Positions 63,015 to 64,000 of a stretch of DNA of 64,000 nucleotides are shown here, in pieces. Position 1 is the stretch's first letter; the number at the start of each line of letters is the position of its first letter. The stretch covers positions 62,001-126,000 of the forward strand of contig CAWFMY010000023.1 in the NCBI GenBank assembly GCA_963816925.1. Direction: 5' to 3'. Position numbers and translations under genes: made by a program. This DNA comes from CAIWHR01 sp963816925. Lineage in GTDB: Bacteria > Pseudomonadota > Gammaproteobacteria > Burkholderiales > Casimicrobiaceae. Below the pieces are notes generated by a model. It was given only the letters and a program-made list of their open reading frames with translations, did not search any database and had not been told where the DNA came from.

Positions 63015-64000
63015 GTGCGCGTCGCCCGTTTGTCTTGTCGGTCACTGCCGATCGCGAAATTGTCGGCGTTGTGCTTCCGGATTTTCGCCTTCGCGGCGGC
63101 GGCTGCGATTGCGATCCCCGCATCGGCGCAGCTTCTCGACTCGGTGAACGTGACCAACGACGGCGCCAATGCCGTCGTTCGCATCAAGTTCGCCGCGCTG
63201 ATCCAGTACATTCGGCACGCGCCCGCCAGCGAGGGCAGTGTCGTCCAGGTGTATTTCCAGATCACGGCGGGCGACGAAGCGTCACGCACCGTGATCGAGG
63301 AGCAGCGACGACCGAATCCGACGGATCTCGTGCCTTCGTTCACGGTCACCTATCCCTCGCAGCCGCCCGGCCTTCTGCGGCGCCTCGACATCAAGTTCGC
63401 GTCGCCCGTGCGGTTCCGCCTTCGCCCGGAGGACGCGTCGTCGATCGTCCTGCTCATTCCACTTTCGGACGAACAGATCGCGAAGCTGACGCCGCCGAAG
63501 CCCGAAGGGATCAAGCTCGCGCCTTCCTCGGTGCAAGCCACGCCGACGACCGATGTCGAGCGCAATGCAGCCGAGCTTGCGCGCGACGCGCGGTCGGCAC
63601 TCGAGTCCGGCGATTTCGAAAGAGCCGTGGTCCTGCTCAATCGGCTGCTCAACCTGCCGCCGAATGCATGGTCGCAGGAGGCGCAGGAGCAGATCGGCCT
63701 CGCGCGCGAGCGCCTGGGCGAGACCGGGAAGGCGAAGGCCGAATACGAGCTCTATCTCAAGCTCTATCCAGACGGACCGGGGGCCGACCGCATCCGACAG
63801 CAACTAGCCGCTCTCGCGGCGTCGCCCATCGCCGCCGCCGGGGCGGCGCGAACCGGCGCCGTGACGTATTGGGGAAGCGTATCGCAGTATTACTACGGCG
63901 GACAATCGCGCGCGACCACGACCACCACGACGGTGACCCCGGCGACGGGTGCCACCACGATCGATACCGCCAGCTTGTCCGGCATCGACCAATCGCAGCT
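63015..64000 (+). CDS. Secreted TPR protein, probable outer-membrane barrel downstream (3' end cut)
   Basis: 328 codons are visible from GTG 63015, two bases after the giant cytochrome stop; no start codon nearer the signal peptide fits better. The signal peptide ends near AIPASA. Residues 35-165 are a beta-rich domain (VFFQITAGDE-like strand, VPSFTVTYPSQPPGLL). Residues 185-270 are tetratricopeptide helices (ALESGDFERAVVLLNRLLN, ARERLGETGKAKAEYELYL). Then VTYWGSVSQYYYGGQSR, with alternating aromatic and polar residues, resembles the first strand of an outer-membrane barrel, and a Thr-rich stretch follows. In this operon it could form the outer-membrane pore or assembly partner of the conduit. 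The sequence ends before this can be tested. Confidence 0.7.
   Translation, partial: MRVARLSCRSLPIAKLSALCFRIFAFAAAAAIAIPASAQLLDSVNVTNDGANAVVRIKFAALIQYIRHAPASEGSVVQVYFQITAGDEASRTVIEEQRRPNPTDLVPSFTVTYPSQPPGLLRRLDIKFASPVRFRLRPEDASSIVLLIPLSDEQIAKLTPPKPEGIKLAPSSVQATPTTDVERNAAELARDARSALESGDFERAVVLLNRLLNLPPNAWSQEAQEQIGLARERLGETGKAKAEYELYLKLYPDGPGADRIRQQLAALAASPIAAAGAARTGAVTYWGSVSQYYYGGQSRATTTTTTVTPATGATTIDTASLSGIDQSQ

Overview
The window looks like a chromosomal segment of an uncultured or environmental betaproteobacterium (Burkholderiales, Rhodocyclales or Nitrosomonadales-like). This rests on uniformly high GC, a pdxJ-nagZ neighbourhood, a Burkholderia-style PhnR/PhnS/PhnT/PhnU2 phosphonate locus, DUF6502 and DUF5666 genes, and a long periplasmic multiheme cytochrome locus. 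No plasmid, phage, IS or CRISPR signal was seen. About 25 otherwise well conserved genes carry single-base indels, nearly all +1 insertions. This looks like an uncorrected assembly error profile rather than gene decay, so frameshifted genes are given over their full span.

Layout. 0-3.4 kb: tail of pdxJ, nagZ, an IclR regulator, a VOC-fold protein and a YihY/BrkB membrane protein. 3.4-18.8 kb: a phosphonate island. A leftward run (phnR, phnA, phnY, a probable pbfA, a Na/Pi symporter with PhoU domain, an EamA permease, a sarcosine/dimethylglycine-dehydrogenase-like flavoprotein) lies back to back with a rightward run (AEP ABC transporter phnS-phnT-fused permease, then phnW). Together they predict uptake of 2-aminoethylphosphonate and its hydroxy derivative, conversion to phosphonoacetaldehyde by PhnW or PbfA, oxidation to phosphonoacetate by PhnY and C-P cleavage by PhnA. 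A palindrome over the phnR -35 box is the likely PhnR operator. 18.8-21.2 kb: Nudix/DUF4743, HAD phosphatase and folD. 21.3-26.6 kb: a leftward gamma-glutamyl-amine catabolic cluster (glutamine-synthetase-like ligase, GNAT, Fe-alcohol dehydrogenase, class I glutamine amidotransferase hydrolase, aldehyde dehydrogenase). 26.7-33.3 kb: EamA permease, gluconokinase, cystathionine beta-lyase-like enzyme, and a branched-chain-amino-acid-type ABC system with a fused LivH-LivM permease and no LivF nearby. 33.5-39.8 kb: a very long Fe-S/FAD oxidoreductase fused to a ferredoxin-reductase module, then mgtA. 39.9-48.4 kb: DUF1254 protein, two convergent paralogous beta-helix proteins (one with a CHRD domain), tRNA-Thr(CGT), MarC, and a DUF6502/DUF5666-lipoprotein pair.

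48.4-64 kb holds the most striking content: a probable trans-envelope electron conduit. A membrane-anchored ferredoxin/FAD/NAD(P) oxidoreductase is divergent from a membrane protein with two H-x13-H pairs (predicted di-heme b). Next come a 24-heme c-type cytochrome, then a roughly 3,450-codon cytochrome with about 115 intact CXXCH motifs by eye count, built largely from a 257-residue nine-heme repeat. The run ends in a secreted TPR protein whose C-terminal part, cut by the window end, looks like the start of an outer-membrane barrel. The genes from 49.9 kb onward are co-directional with gaps or overlaps of only a few bases. I infer electron transfer between the NAD(P)H/quinone pool and the cell exterior; direction and partner are unknown.
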